Below are positions 34,909-43,992 of a stretch of DNA of 64,000 nucleotides, in pieces. The notes beneath the pieces are model-generated. The model was not told where the DNA came from, made no database searches, and saw nothing but the letters and a program-made list of their open reading frames with translations. This DNA comes from Oceanobacillus bengalensis (GTDB taxonomy: Bacteria; Bacillota; Bacilli; Bacillales; Amphibacillaceae): assembly GCF_003628445.1 (NCBI RefSeq), contig NZ_RBZO01000015.1, forward strand, positions 1 through 64,000, given 5' to 3'. The position numbers and the translations under genes were made by a program. Position 1 is the stretch's first letter, and each line of letters opens with the position of its first letter.

Positions 34909-35454
34909 TTGATTCGTATCGAAGTAAATGAACATATTGTTTTAAAGCAATTAGAAAAGACAGATGCCAAAGAATTGTTCCAACGCACAGATGATTCTCG
35001 AGATTACTTGCGTGAATGGTTACCATGGGTGGATGGTACAACTACCGTTAAAGACTCACTCGCATTTATCGAACACACGCTGGAATCTTTTGAAGCTAAG
35101 CGAGGAATAACGTTTGGAATATTCTATAAGGAACAATTAACTGGATCAATTAGTTATAACAGCATTGATTGGACAAACAAAATCGGTTTTATTGGTTACT
35201 GGCTTTCTAAAGACTATCAGGGTCTTGGTTTGATGACGGACGCTGTACGTGCATTAATTGATTATGGCTTTTATGATTTAGGATTAAATCGCATTGATAT
35301 TCGTGCTGCTTACGAAAATAACAAGAGTCGTGCACTCCCAGAACGCTTAGGTTTCATCCAAGAAGGCCGTATTAGACAGACGGAGTGGTTATATGACCAC
35401 TATGTTGACCATGTCATTTACGGCATGTTGAAGAACGACTGGGAAAAGAAGTGA
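34909..35454 (+). CDS. GNAT N-acetyltransferase, RimJ/RimL (YdaF) type
   Basis: The protein has about 181 residues and one GNAT fold. The acetyl-CoA loop is KDYQGLGLMTDAV (Q/GxGxx type), and N-[RI]-x-x-A appears as NRIDIRAAYENNKSR. Bacillus YdaF is the closest type I recall; it acetylates an unknown amine. The AAAGGAGG site lies 1 bp from the ATG at 34900 but 10 bp from the in-frame TTG at 34909, so I prefer TTG. The NUDIX pseudogene follows after 6 bp. Confidence 0.82.
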   Translation: MIRIEVNEHIVLKQLEKTDAKELFQRTDDSRDYLREWLPWVDGTTTVKDSLAFIEHTLESFEAKRGITFGIFYKEQLTGSISYNSIDWTNKIGFIGYWLSKDYQGLGLMTDAVRALIDYGFYDLGLNRIDIRAAYENNKSRALPERLGFIQEGRIRQTEWLYDHYVDHVIYGMLKNDWEKK

Positions 35455-35460
35455 TTGATA

Positions 35461-35958
35461 ATGGATATCACATTTGATACTAATCACGCCATATTTAATT
35501 TCCGAGTTGCTTGAATCTGGATCAATGATGGCTATGTTCTTCTACACAGGGATGTAAACGATACAAACTGGTCTCTTCCTGGGGGACGTGTCGTTACGAT
35601 GGAAGATACATATCAAAGTCTAAAGAGGGAATTTCAAGAGGAACTTCATGTAGAAATAACGATTGATAAGCTTTACTGGGTTATTGAGAACTTCTTTCGT
35701 TACGACGAGAAAGATTTTCATGAGATAGGATTTTACTACGGTATCACGACAGAAGATACTTCCTTCATGAATAAGAGAGATTTTTTTGGCATGGAAGGAA
35801 ATCGCCTGATTTACAGATGGTTCCCAATAGATTCTTTAAAAGAATGTGAATTGTACCCTGTCGTATTACGAAATGCTCTTCAGGAAATACCAGAGCACAC
35901 CAAGCATCTCATTAATAACGAACTTTCAACGATCGGTTTCAGTAAACGTAACAGATAA
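35461..35958 (+). pseudogene. NUDIX hydrolase with an in-frame TGA
   Basis: From the ATG at 35461 the frame reads MDITFDTNHAIFNFRVA, then TGA at 35512-35514, then IWINDGYVLLHR ... SLPGGRV and the Nudix box SLKREFQEELHVEI, to a normal C-terminus. The reading frame is otherwise intact over 165 codons. The stop replaces what is probably glycine (GGA to TGA, one base). The 119-codon frame from 35599 lacks the start of the Nudix box and would not fold. It directly follows the GNAT gene. Confidence 0.8.
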
Positions 35959-36273
35959 GACTTCTTCTGTTTTCGTATTAAATTCAATATCTATAAAAAC
36001 ACCAAATTCCTTATCTGTACCTTTAAGCCATAATTTAAACTTTTCAATGGTTGTTTCACCTTTTCTTTCACTACCAATATGCAAATAGTCAACAATTTGG
36101 TCATTCGGATATTTTGCTTTTGTTTCCTGCATTGCAAGTCGTCCCCATTTTGCATATGATGGGATACCTTCATTCTGTTTATTGATATATTCCTGGGAAA
36201 TGATTGGGTTAAAATTACTTGAAGTTAAAAGGATTGAAATTCCAATTGCAAGGAAAAATTTTGACGACATCAT
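35926..36273 (-). CDS. DUF3889 secreted protein (YqzG/YhdC-like)
   Basis: The protein has 115 residues. A signal peptide (residues 1 to about 26) precedes the DUF3889 domain with YAKWGRLAMQETKAKYP, DYLHIGSERKGET and EKFKLWLKG, as in B. subtilis YqzG and YhdC. The function is unknown. Its 3' end overlaps the convergent NUDIX pseudogene by 33 bp. AAGGGGG precedes two adjacent ATGs; either could be used. Confidence 0.82.
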   Translation of the reverse strand: MMSSKFFLAIGISILLTSSNFNPIISQEYINKQNEGIPSYAKWGRLAMQETKAKYPNDQIVDYLHIGSERKGETTIEKFKLWLKGTDKEFGVFIDIEFNTKTEEVLSVTFTETDR

Positions 36274-36348
36274 ATATCCCCCTTTTTTATAGAATGTGTT
36301 GGTTATTTAAAAATTATTCGTATGCCTAAAAATAGGGAGGAAGATTTT

Positions 36349-36921
36349 ATGACTAAAATCTGTTTCGTTCGACACGGTGAAACGGAATGGAATGCTTTAG
36401 GAAAGATTCAAGGAAAAACGGATATACCGCTAAATCAAATGGGAATAAAGCAAGCAGAACAATGTGCAGCATACTTAAACCCATCTGATTTTGATTTACT
36501 TATTTCTAGTCCATTAAAGCGCGCAAGGCAAACTGCAGATATTATAAATAACAAACTAAACCTACCCATTGTTGAAATGGCTGACTTTGCCGAACGCTCA
36601 TTTGGAGTTGCAGAGGGGATGACCTTAAAGGAACGACAAGAAAAATATCAAAATCGAAATTTCCCTAACGAGGAAAAGATAGAGCCTTTTACGGATAGAG
36701 TATTATCAGGCATACAAAACATAAATGCAGCATATCCAAACCAAAGCGTCCTTCTAGTAGCACATGGTGCAGTTATTATGACAATCTTACATAACTTATC
36801 AAATGGTGAAATAGCTTACGGAAAGACAGCCTTAATGAATGCATGTATTAGTAACATTCAATATACAAAGGATAGATGGTCTATTAAAAATTTCAACTTA
36901 GTTGACCATCTTTATGATTAA
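36349..36921 (+). CDS. Histidine phosphatase family protein (PhoE/GpmB-like)
   Basis: The protein has about 190 residues. The catalytic motif is VRHGETEWN (His at about residue 8) near the N-terminus, with SSPLKRARQTA, AERSFG and the second catalytic histidine in LLVAHGAVI. The substrate may be a phosphorylated metabolite; the family is too broad to say. The ATG at 36349 has GGGAGG eight bases upstream, better than the start at 36322. Confidence 0.85.
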   Translation: MTKICFVRHGETEWNALGKIQGKTDIPLNQMGIKQAEQCAAYLNPSDFDLLISSPLKRARQTADIINNKLNLPIVEMADFAERSFGVAEGMTLKERQEKYQNRNFPNEEKIEPFTDRVLSGIQNINAAYPNQSVLLVAHGAVIMTILHNLSNGEIAYGKTALMNACISNIQYTKDRWSIKNFNLVDHLYD

Positions 36922-37033
36922 ATTTCATTTCCTGGGGAATATCGACAATATTTTACAACATTTACCTTCCAAAAGTAAGATATATGTAAATTTTTGGAAT
37001 TATTAACATTTTATAAACAGACTGTGGATAAGG

Positions 37034-37075
37034 AATTAAAAAAAGAGGTATAAGCTTACATGTAAGCTTATACCT
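37034..37075 (-). terminator. Terminator of the ABC exporter gene
   Basis: A 28-bp perfect palindrome GGTATAAGCTTACA / TGTAAGCTTATACC (37047-37074) is followed on the minus strand by a run of eight or more Ts. One perfect DnaA box (TGTGGATAA, 37023-37031) lies beside it. Confidence 0.85.
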
Positions 37076-37086
37076 TCTCTCATTAC

Positions 37087-38802
37087 TTAGTTCATTTGTA
37101 CATTATGAAGATGTGCAAACAATCCGTCTTGCTTGATTAATTCATCATGGCTGCCTTCTTCTTCAATACCATTTTTGGTTACAACCATTATTCTATCTGC
37201 ATTTTTAATGGTTGCCAATCGATGCGCAATCACGAGTGTTGTGCGATCCTTTGCAAGCTCATTTAATGCTTGCTGAATAATCATTTCTGTTTCTGTATCT
37301 AAAGCTGATGTTGCTTCATCTAGGATTAAAATTGGTGGGTTCTTTAAGAACATACGCGCAATAGCAATACGTTGCTTTTGTCCACCAGAAAGTTTCAAGC
37401 CCCGTTCTCCAACTTGTGTTTCATACCCATTCGGTAATTCACGAATAAATCCTTCCATATGGGCACGACGGGCTGCTAACTCAATTTCCTCATCGGTTGC
37501 ATCTAATTTGCCATAAGCAATATTCTCTCTTAGAGTACCAGTAAATAAGAACACATCTTGCTGCACGACGCCAATCTGTCTTCTTAAGGAATCTTTCTTC
37601 ATATCACGAATGTCAATTCCATCTATTCTAATACTTCCCTCATTCACATCATAGAATCTAGGAATAAGTGATGAAATGGTTGTTTTACCAGCACCAGATG
37701 GACCAACAAAAGCAACCGTTTCTCCTGCATGAATGTCAAAGCTTATATTGTTAAGTACAGGCTTTTGCGTATCTTCGTAACCGAATGTTACGTTGTGAAA
37801 CGCGATATCTCCTTGTAGGTTCTCTATACTTACTGCATTATCCTTGTCACGAACATCTGGGGCAACGTCCATTAATTCAGTAAAGCGTTTGAATCCAGCC
37901 ATTCCTTTTGGATACATTTCTAAAAGGGCTGTAATTTTATTAATTGGGGTTGTCAATACATTAACAAACAAGATAAAACTAACAAGTTCCCCGTACGACA
38001 ATCTCCCATTAAACGTGAGCCATGCACCTGCCACTAATACAACCAATGTAATAAGACGCATTAATAAATAGATGTTAGAGTGAACCACGGCCATTGTCTT
38101 ATAGGCACCAATTTTCGCCTTACGGAAGTGGTTATTATCCACTCCAAAACGTTCCATTTCAAATTTCTCATTTGTAAAGGATTGTACTACTCGAACACCC
38201 GACACGGCATCCTCAACACGGGCATTTACTCCAGCAATATTCTCATACATTGTCTTCCAAGATTTGTTCATGCGAATGTTCCCAAATGTAATTAGGAAAA
38301 TTAGAATCGGTATTGCTATTAAAATAACAGAAGCCAATACTGGATTAATCGTAAACATAATAGCAAATGCACCTAGAAAGGTCATAATTGATATAAAGAA
38401 ATCCTCAGGTCCATGATGGGCAAGCTCACCTAAATCAAACAAGTCTGTAGTTATACGACTCATAATATGACCTGTCTTTGTATTATCAAAAAAACGAAAA
38501 GATTGCTTTTGAACATGATGGAATAAGTCTTTTCTCATATCTGTTTCAATGTTTACACCAAGCTTATGACCGATATAGGTAACGACATATTGCAAATACG
38601 TACTTACGATATAGACAAGTAGAAGCAACACACCTACCGTAACAATGATGTTCCAATCATCGCCCCGAAGTAAATCATCAATGAACCATTGAACAGCAAC
38701 AGGGAAAGCAAGCTCAAGAATTGCAACAATTACTGCTGCAGTAAAATCTACAATAAATAAACGTTTATGTGGTTTGTAATAGGACAAAAAACGACGAATC
38801 AA
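37087..38802 (-). CDS. ABC exporter, fused membrane and ATPase domains (MsbA/YwjA-like)
   Basis: The protein is about 571 residues. Six membrane helices occupy residues about 20-300, then the ATPase domain with Walker A GPSGAGKT, signature LSGGQKQR, Walker B LILDEATS and H-loop IAHRLAT. It works as a homodimer exporting lipids or drugs. I start at TTG 38802, giving MIRRFLSYYKPHKR as in YwjA-type proteins, with AAGGGGAG eight bases upstream; longer starts overlap the divergent gene and lack a site. Confidence 0.88.
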   Translation of the reverse strand: MIRRFLSYYKPHKRLFIVDFTAAVIVAILELAFPVAVQWFIDDLLRGDDWNIIVTVGVLLLLVYIVSTYLQYVVTYIGHKLGVNIETDMRKDLFHHVQKQSFRFFDNTKTGHIMSRITTDLFDLGELAHHGPEDFFISIMTFLGAFAIMFTINPVLASVILIAIPILIFLITFGNIRMNKSWKTMYENIAGVNARVEDAVSGVRVVQSFTNEKFEMERFGVDNNHFRKAKIGAYKTMAVVHSNIYLLMRLITLVVLVAGAWLTFNGRLSYGELVSFILFVNVLTTPINKITALLEMYPKGMAGFKRFTELMDVAPDVRDKDNAVSIENLQGDIAFHNVTFGYEDTQKPVLNNISFDIHAGETVAFVGPSGAGKTTISSLIPRFYDVNEGSIRIDGIDIRDMKKDSLRRQIGVVQQDVFLFTGTLRENIAYGKLDATDEEIELAARRAHMEGFIRELPNGYETQVGERGLKLSGGQKQRIAIARMFLKNPPILILDEATSALDTETEMIIQQALNELAKDRTTLVIAHRLATIKNADRIMVVTKNGIEEEGSHDELIKQDGLFAHLHNVQMN

Positions 38803-38953
38803 GTGTTGCACTCCCCTTTTCTTAAGTCTAAAGCAAATTATAAGGTGTATAGACTTAATTAGCAATAAGTTAAACTTTAAAAAACTGCTTGTCAAAGTTG
38901 TCCCTCCCATTGCATATGTATTAATAAAGTACAATATGGAGGTGGACAAATAC

Positions 38954-39319
38954 ATGCATTTTCAAATACACAAATGGGTCTGTTATGCAATTGGCTATGT
39001 TTTTATTACGTCTGGTATTATGAAATTAGTTAATCATGATTTTATAGGAATATTTATTAATTTAGGAATACCTTTTCCGGAATTTACGTTATATGTGATA
39101 GCAATGATTGAAGTAGCATGTGGGATGCTTATTGCTGCAGGAATGTATATTAAACATGCAACACCACCACTCATTATAATTATGTTAGGAGCACTGTTTC
39201 TAACTAAACTTCCTATCCTGGCAAATGGAGGATTTCTCACGTTTGCTTTTGAAGCAAGACTAGATATTGTCATGCTTATTTTACTAGTCATTGTTTGGAA
39301 GAATCTTAGACTAAAGTAA
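38954..39319 (+). CDS. DoxX-family membrane protein
   Basis: The protein has about 121 residues with four membrane helices. The DoxX pattern is visible in YVFITSGIMKLVNHDF, PEFTLYVIAMIEVACG and the KLPIL loop. The family is linked to redox or quinone processes but the function is not fixed. I start at ATG 38954, preceded by GGAGGTGG. It is divergent from the ABC exporter and followed by the DnaA-box cluster. Confidence 0.8.
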   Translation: MHFQIHKWVCYAIGYVFITSGIMKLVNHDFIGIFINLGIPFPEFTLYVIAMIEVACGMLIAAGMYIKHATPPLIIIMLGALFLTKLPILANGGFLTFAFEARLDIVMLILLVIVWKNLRLK

Positions 39320-39322
39320 ATT

Positions 39323-39498
39323 TGTGGATAAATTATGAATAACTCTCCTTTTTGTCAACAAATATTCAATTTATCCACAAAGTTATCAACATATGCACAA
39401 ATGTTCGCAGGTATTTTGTTATAGAATATATATTCTACACTATATATTGTAATTATCTACAATTTTATCCACATGCTGTGTACAAGATTTGTGGAAAA
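39323..39498. promoter_or_regulatory. Cluster of DnaA boxes
   Basis: Three perfect DnaA boxes (TTATCCACA) lie at 39323-39331 (reverse), 39371-39379 and 39465-39473. One-mismatch boxes lie at 39383-39391 (TTATCAACA), 39453-39461 (TTATCTACA) and 39490-39498 (reverse, TGTGGAAAA). All are inside an AT-rich gap of 225 bp between doxX and htrA. It is probably a DnaA-binding cluster outside oriC. Confidence 0.7.
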
Positions 39499-39503
39499 TA
39501 AAC

Positions 39504-39542
39504 AAAAAGAGCTATCTCCTTCAAAGAGGAAACAGCTCTTTT
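39504..39542. terminator. Bidirectional terminator between DnaA-box region and htrA
   Basis: AAAAAGAGCT (39504-39513) pairs with AGCTCTTTT (39534-39542), with partial pairing between. T-runs occur in both directions. It closes htrA on the minus strand. Confidence 0.75.
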
Positions 39543-39544
39543 CG

Positions 39545-40729
39545 TCATTGTGTTCCTAATATGATTGTTGTATCATACCGCTCACCATTCCGGTAATACG
39601 TAACTTCTACTTCCTCACCAATCTCCTTTTCCTGATAAAGGATTTTACGTAAATCAATCATATTCATAATGCCCTTTCCATCAAGCTCTGTAATAACATC
39701 TAATCTTTGTAATCCAGCTTGGTCTGCGGGAGATAGAGGCTCAACACTCCACACATATACACCACCATCGATGTCATTTGGGAGATTTAACGTTTTACCC
39801 CACTCTACATGTGGTACTTCATCAAGAGAGTAAATCTCAACACCCAAATATGGTCGAACCATTTCACCTGTTGACTCGAGTTCAGAAATAACTGGTAATG
39901 CATAATCAATCGGTATGGAGAAACCAATCCCTTCTACAGCCTCTTGGTTAATTTTCATGGAGTTAATACCAATGAGCTGGCCATAAATATTAATTAATGC
40001 ACCGCCACTATTGCCTGGATTTATTGCAGCATCTGTTTGGATTACTTCTGCCTGCCAATCAGCACGCCCATCTTGGTCAAAATCCTGGGGAATTGTCCGG
40101 TTGGTACCGCTGATGACACCTTGTGTTACCGTACTTGAAAACATATGGCCAAGCGGGTTTCCAATTGCAATCGCAGGCTCTCCTACCTTTACATTTTCTG
40201 AAGATCCAATATCAATTACTTTATCTACTTGGCTAGCATCCATACGTAATACTGCTAAATCGGTAAATATGTCACTCCCCACAATTTCAGCAGGAATGGA
40301 GGTCTCATCGTATAAAATAACCTCAACTGTATCTGCCCCATCAATTACATGATGATTTGTCACAACAAAGGCTACCCCATCGGATACCTTATAAATAACC
40401 CCTGACCCAGTGCCTGCTTCGTAGCCTTCTTCCTGATGCCAGTAATTCGTTTGCTGCCTAATATTTGTAACACCAACAACTGCTGGTGTTACATCTTCCA
40501 CAACTTCTGTAATCTGTGTTGATACATCCACATTTACCGAAGTATTAATGATTTGTCCTACTTCTTTATTGTTCGTCCCACTTATCTTGTTCGTACTGTC
40601 ATTTGCAACATTAGATCCTTGGAAAGACGGGATAACTTCAGTAACAATAAAAATGCCTAATGTAACAACTAATAATAGCGACAGAATCCATTTCCCTTTA
40701 CTACTTTTGCGATCTCGGTAATATCCCAT
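39545..40729 (-). CDS. htrA: HtrA-type serine protease, membrane anchored
   Basis: The protein has 394 residues. A cytoplasmic basic start and one membrane helix (about 15-30) anchor it. The trypsin-like domain has the triad His (VTNHHVI), Asp (FTDLAVLR) and Ser (NPGNSGGALI). One PDZ domain follows (PYLGVEIYSL to YRNGERYD). It degrades or refolds misfolded exported proteins. It is the yycK/htrC gene normally behind yycJ, but here a terminator separates the two, so it has its own promoter. The ATG has GGGGAA upstream. Confidence 0.93.
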   Translation of the reverse strand: MGYYRDRKSSKGKWILSLLLVVTLGIFIVTEVIPSFQGSNVANDSTNKISGTNNKEVGQIINTSVNVDVSTQITEVVEDVTPAVVGVTNIRQQTNYWHQEEGYEAGTGSGVIYKVSDGVAFVVTNHHVIDGADTVEVILYDETSIPAEIVGSDIFTDLAVLRMDASQVDKVIDIGSSENVKVGEPAIAIGNPLGHMFSSTVTQGVISGTNRTIPQDFDQDGRADWQAEVIQTDAAINPGNSGGALINIYGQLIGINSMKINQEAVEGIGFSIPIDYALPVISELESTGEMVRPYLGVEIYSLDEVPHVEWGKTLNLPNDIDGGVYVWSVEPLSPADQAGLQRLDVITELDGKGIMNMIDLRKILYQEKEIGEEVEVTYYRNGERYDTTIILGTQ

Positions 40730-40911
40730 TATTATTTTCCCCTTATCAAATTGATGTCCATGATAGTATTACCTTCTTTAGGGAAAATAAAAGAAAAAAT
40801 GTCATAAACAAAGGTTGCATTTATCTGAAATATAAACTGTAACATAAACTTGAAATAGTACATGTTCTATCACTCCGGTAGTATACCTCGCATTTCTATA
40901 TCAACCTTAAC

Positions 40912-40947
40912 AAAAATGACCCTACAATTGAATAAATTTGTAAGGTC
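40912..40947 (-). terminator. Terminator of the walRK-yycHIJ operon
   Basis: GACCCTACAA (40918-40927) pairs with TTGTAAGGTC (40938-40947), with one wobble, and the minus strand continues TTTTTG. Confidence 0.85.
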
Positions 40948-40969
40948 GAAATTAAAATCACTCTATATA

Positions 40970-41755
40970 TTAGCTTACCTCAAATAAAGGGGTAGGCTCT
41001 TCTGGGTCCGTGTCATATAAATCTATATCAATTCCTCTTTCATGCAGCACATTATGAACGGACATACGTGCTAGATCCTTCATATTATTATCTAAACTCA
41101 AATGAGCCAAATAAATTCGCTTCGTACGATTGCTTATTATATCAGATAAGGCTAGTCCACAATCCTCATTGGATACGTGACCTGAATCTCCCAGAATACG
41201 ACGCTTCACACTCCAAGGATAACGTCCCATTCGCAACATTTCCACGTCGTGATTTGCTTCAAATACATATGCATCCGCATCTTCAACTGTTTTCTTTATC
41301 CGTTCCGATACATAACCAAGATCCGTTACGAGCGCAACTTTCTGTTCACCCTGCCTAAAAGTGTAAAACATTGGCTCTGCTGCATCATGAGAAACACCAA
41401 ATGATTCGATATCCATATCTCCAAATGTTTTAACTTCTTCCATTTTAAATTCAAACTTCTGATCAATGGATAGTTTTCCAATGTTTCCATTCATTGCTTT
41501 CCATGTTTTTTCATTTGCATAGATTGGTAGATTATATTTTCGCGCAAATATACCTAACCCCTTTATATGATCGCTATGCTCATGTGTAACTAATATTCCT
41601 GAAAGCTTTGAAGGATCAACATTAATTTTGTTAAATAAAGTATCTAGTTTCTTCCCGCTTAAGCCAGCATCTACCATAATTTTTTCTTGCTCAGACTCAA
41701 TATAAAATGCATTTCCTGTACTGCCTGATGCCAATACACTAAAGCGTAATGTCAT
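40970..41755 (-). CDS. walJ: Metallo-beta-lactamase fold exonuclease WalJ (YycJ)
   Basis: The protein has 261 residues and one metallo-beta-lactamase domain with the metal motif THEHSDH, plus HDAAEP, DLGYVS and ANHDVEML. YycJ/WalJ proteins are metal-dependent exonucleases linked to mismatch repair and to replication/cell-division coordination. It is the last gene of the walRK operon and overlaps yycI by 4 bp. A strong terminator follows. Confidence 0.93.
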   Translation of the reverse strand: MTLRFSVLASGSTGNAFYIESEQEKIMVDAGLSGKKLDTLFNKINVDPSKLSGILVTHEHSDHIKGLGIFARKYNLPIYANEKTWKAMNGNIGKLSIDQKFEFKMEEVKTFGDMDIESFGVSHDAAEPMFYTFRQGEQKVALVTDLGYVSERIKKTVEDADAYVFEANHDVEMLRMGRYPWSVKRRILGDSGHVSNEDCGLALSDIISNRTKRIYLAHLSLDNNMKDLARMSVHNVLHERGIDIDLYDTDPEEPTPLFEVS

Positions 41756-42684
41756 TCTTCTTCACTCCGATTTTCTGTCTCTAGCATCTGCTGAAGTATA
41801 TTTAAAAATGGTTCCTTCACTTCATTCTCATCGTTCAACGCATGTAGCTTCATCATTATATCACTAACTGTTTCCTGTAAAAACGTCATATCATTACTAG
41901 AAAAGACAAAACCTTCCATTGCATTTACAAAGTAATTTCTTTCCTCATTAACCGTTACCCTCCACGTTGGGGCAAAAACCTGCTCAACTTCAGAGGTGAA
42001 CCTTGAATAATACCCAATTCCAACATCTGTTATCGCATCATCTGGTTTTAAATGATTATTGTTATAAAGTACTTCAATTGCCTCTATTGGTGGAATAAGA
42101 GCCTTTGTCCCTCCACCTTGGGGCTTTGGTTCACCTAAGAGGGTCTGTGTATAATGTGTCATTTCATTATCACTATTTAAGTAAACAAGCAATATTCCAT
42201 TCTCATTGAAGTATACTGGTCTAATGCCTTGCTTTTGGAAGAAAATCATAATATTTAAATCCTTATTCCAATCCCAAAACGTATAAGCATCATAATGTAA
42301 GACTTTGTCAACTAAAAGCTGATTGACCCCCTCTTGCGAAATATCTTTATCAACAGCAATTGGCCTGTCAAATTGAGAAACAATAAATTTGTTACTAATA
42401 ACTGTTGATGTTTGACCCTTTAACCCTTCTAGTTGGGCAATTTCTACTTCTTCAAAGCTTTCCTGAGAAGCTAGTATATACGTTTCCTCTGTAACATTAT
42501 TCATTTCTAAGTCTGCATTTATGGAAATATTTTCAGCCTGTAATTGATCTTCAATCGATGCTTCTTGCCTATCTAATATTCCAAAATCAGCCTCTTTTGT
42601 CTTATCAATAAACTGCAATAACAAATAAATATCTAATAAAAGGAAACTAAGGATAAATAGTGTTTTTATGTGCCCCCACTGCAT
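41752..42684 (-). CDS. yycI: WalK regulatory protein YycI
   Basis: The protein has 310 residues. One N-terminal membrane helix (about 7-25) is followed by an extracellular YycI domain (PTWRVTVN near the end). YycI and YycH form a membrane complex with WalK and set its activity. It starts 3 bp after the yycH stop and overlaps yycJ by 4 bp, so the operon is tightly coupled. Confidence 0.92.
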   Translation of the reverse strand: MQWGHIKTLFILSFLLLDIYLLLQFIDKTKEADFGILDRQEASIEDQLQAENISINADLEMNNVTEETYILASQESFEEVEIAQLEGLKGQTSTVISNKFIVSQFDRPIAVDKDISQEGVNQLLVDKVLHYDAYTFWDWNKDLNIMIFFQKQGIRPVYFNENGILLVYLNSDNEMTHYTQTLLGEPKPQGGGTKALIPPIEAIEVLYNNNHLKPDDAITDVGIGYYSRFTSEVEQVFAPTWRVTVNEERNYFVNAMEGFVFSSNDMTFLQETVSDIMMKLHALNDENEVKEPFLNILQQMLETENRSEEE

Positions 42685-42687
42685 CCT

Positions 42688-43992
42688 CTAGTCCCCTCCT
42701 TTATGTGATGAATTACCATCATTTAGATTAATTTCTGTCCAGGAATCGTTATACTTCATAAACCAGCCGGGCTCAAAAACAAGGATATATTCATCATCTG
42801 CTTGGGTTTGATAACTCAATCGAAATCCTATCCGTATATCCGTAATATTCTCTAAGTAACCTTGTTCAGATAAGAAACGAATAATTACTTCACTTGATTC
42901 TAAATCCACTTCATCTCCAGGGAAATTAGAATCCAGACGAATAAGTGGACGGTTATACTCAACCAACCGTTGACTATTAAACCTTTGTTCAATGATACTT
43001 AGATTAGATGAGCTAAATACTGGATAATCTTGATAATACATTTGATATCGAATCATATTTTCTGCCATATTAAATTCCATTAAGTTGTAGTCATTTGTCC
43101 ATCCATCATGGCCATTTATATTCACAATACTTCTATTCAATAATTCCACAAAAGAAAGTAATCTTGTATCCTCTGAATCTGGACTGACAAATAGCATTCT
43201 AGAACCATCCTGTAAAATACGAAGCTGGCTACTATCGGTGAAATAAGTAATCCCCCGAATAGAAGAGTTTGATTGATTTACAATAGACGGGTCATTAAAT
43301 AAAACATTTTTTGCCGTTTCTTCATCAATAAATCGATATGTTGTCCTAAGGCGCTTGATATTTGCTGGGTCCTTCGGTATATAAATAGTTGATCCCGACT
43401 CGGTAATTAACACATATTCTTGTAAATTACTGCCATCATCCATATAAGATTTTAGAAACTCGTAGTGGCTTGAGTCATTTATAACCGCTGTTGCCTTCTT
43501 ACTACCATCGATGGATACAATCTCTAAATTTATGGATGATGTATGGTTATTAAAGGTAAAGTAAATACGCTGGAATGACCATGTTGGTAACTGTACTTCT
43601 GCATTATTAAAATGGAAAAGACTATTTAATATTTCCATTGGCAGTTCTGTTGGGAAAATCACCTCAACATCATGAGAGGCTGTTTCATTAGCATCATACT
43701 GTTCCATCCTAAAGTCATATAAACGAAAACCAATCATCTCTTCATACAAGTTTTTTTGTTCCTTGGGATCTATAAAACCATAATATTTCTGTCCGGTATG
43801 GAAGATAATTTTGCTAGGCTGGATAAGTGTTCGTGTTGTTTCTTCAATCCCACCTAAATCCGCTTCATCAATAACATCCCCATCTGATATGTCAGCTATA
43901 TTAGGTTGATAATTCCATAGCCCAAATGTAAGAATAAAACTAATACCAATTAATAAAACTAGAATAAAGGATTTTGCTCTTTCCATTCTCAT
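42688..43992 (-). CDS. yycH: WalK regulatory protein YycH
   Basis: The protein has 434 residues. A single membrane helix (about 8-27) precedes a large extracellular YycH domain (PSKIIFHTG, YYQDYPVFSS, FEPGWFMKYND). It is an accessory regulator of the WalK sensor. Its start overlaps the walK stop by 4 bp. Length and context match the family. Confidence 0.93.
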   Translation of the reverse strand: MRMERAKSFILVLLIGISFILTFGLWNYQPNIADISDGDVIDEADLGGIEETTRTLIQPSKIIFHTGQKYYGFIDPKEQKNLYEEMIGFRLYDFRMEQYDANETASHDVEVIFPTELPMEILNSLFHFNNAEVQLPTWSFQRIYFTFNNHTSSINLEIVSIDGSKKATAVINDSSHYEFLKSYMDDGSNLQEYVLITESGSTIYIPKDPANIKRLRTTYRFIDEETAKNVLFNDPSIVNQSNSSIRGITYFTDSSQLRILQDGSRMLFVSPDSEDTRLLSFVELLNRSIVNINGHDGWTNDYNLMEFNMAENMIRYQMYYQDYPVFSSSNLSIIEQRFNSQRLVEYNRPLIRLDSNFPGDEVDLESSEVIIRFLSEQGYLENITDIRIGFRLSYQTQADDEYILVFEPGWFMKYNDSWTEINLNDGNSSHKGGD

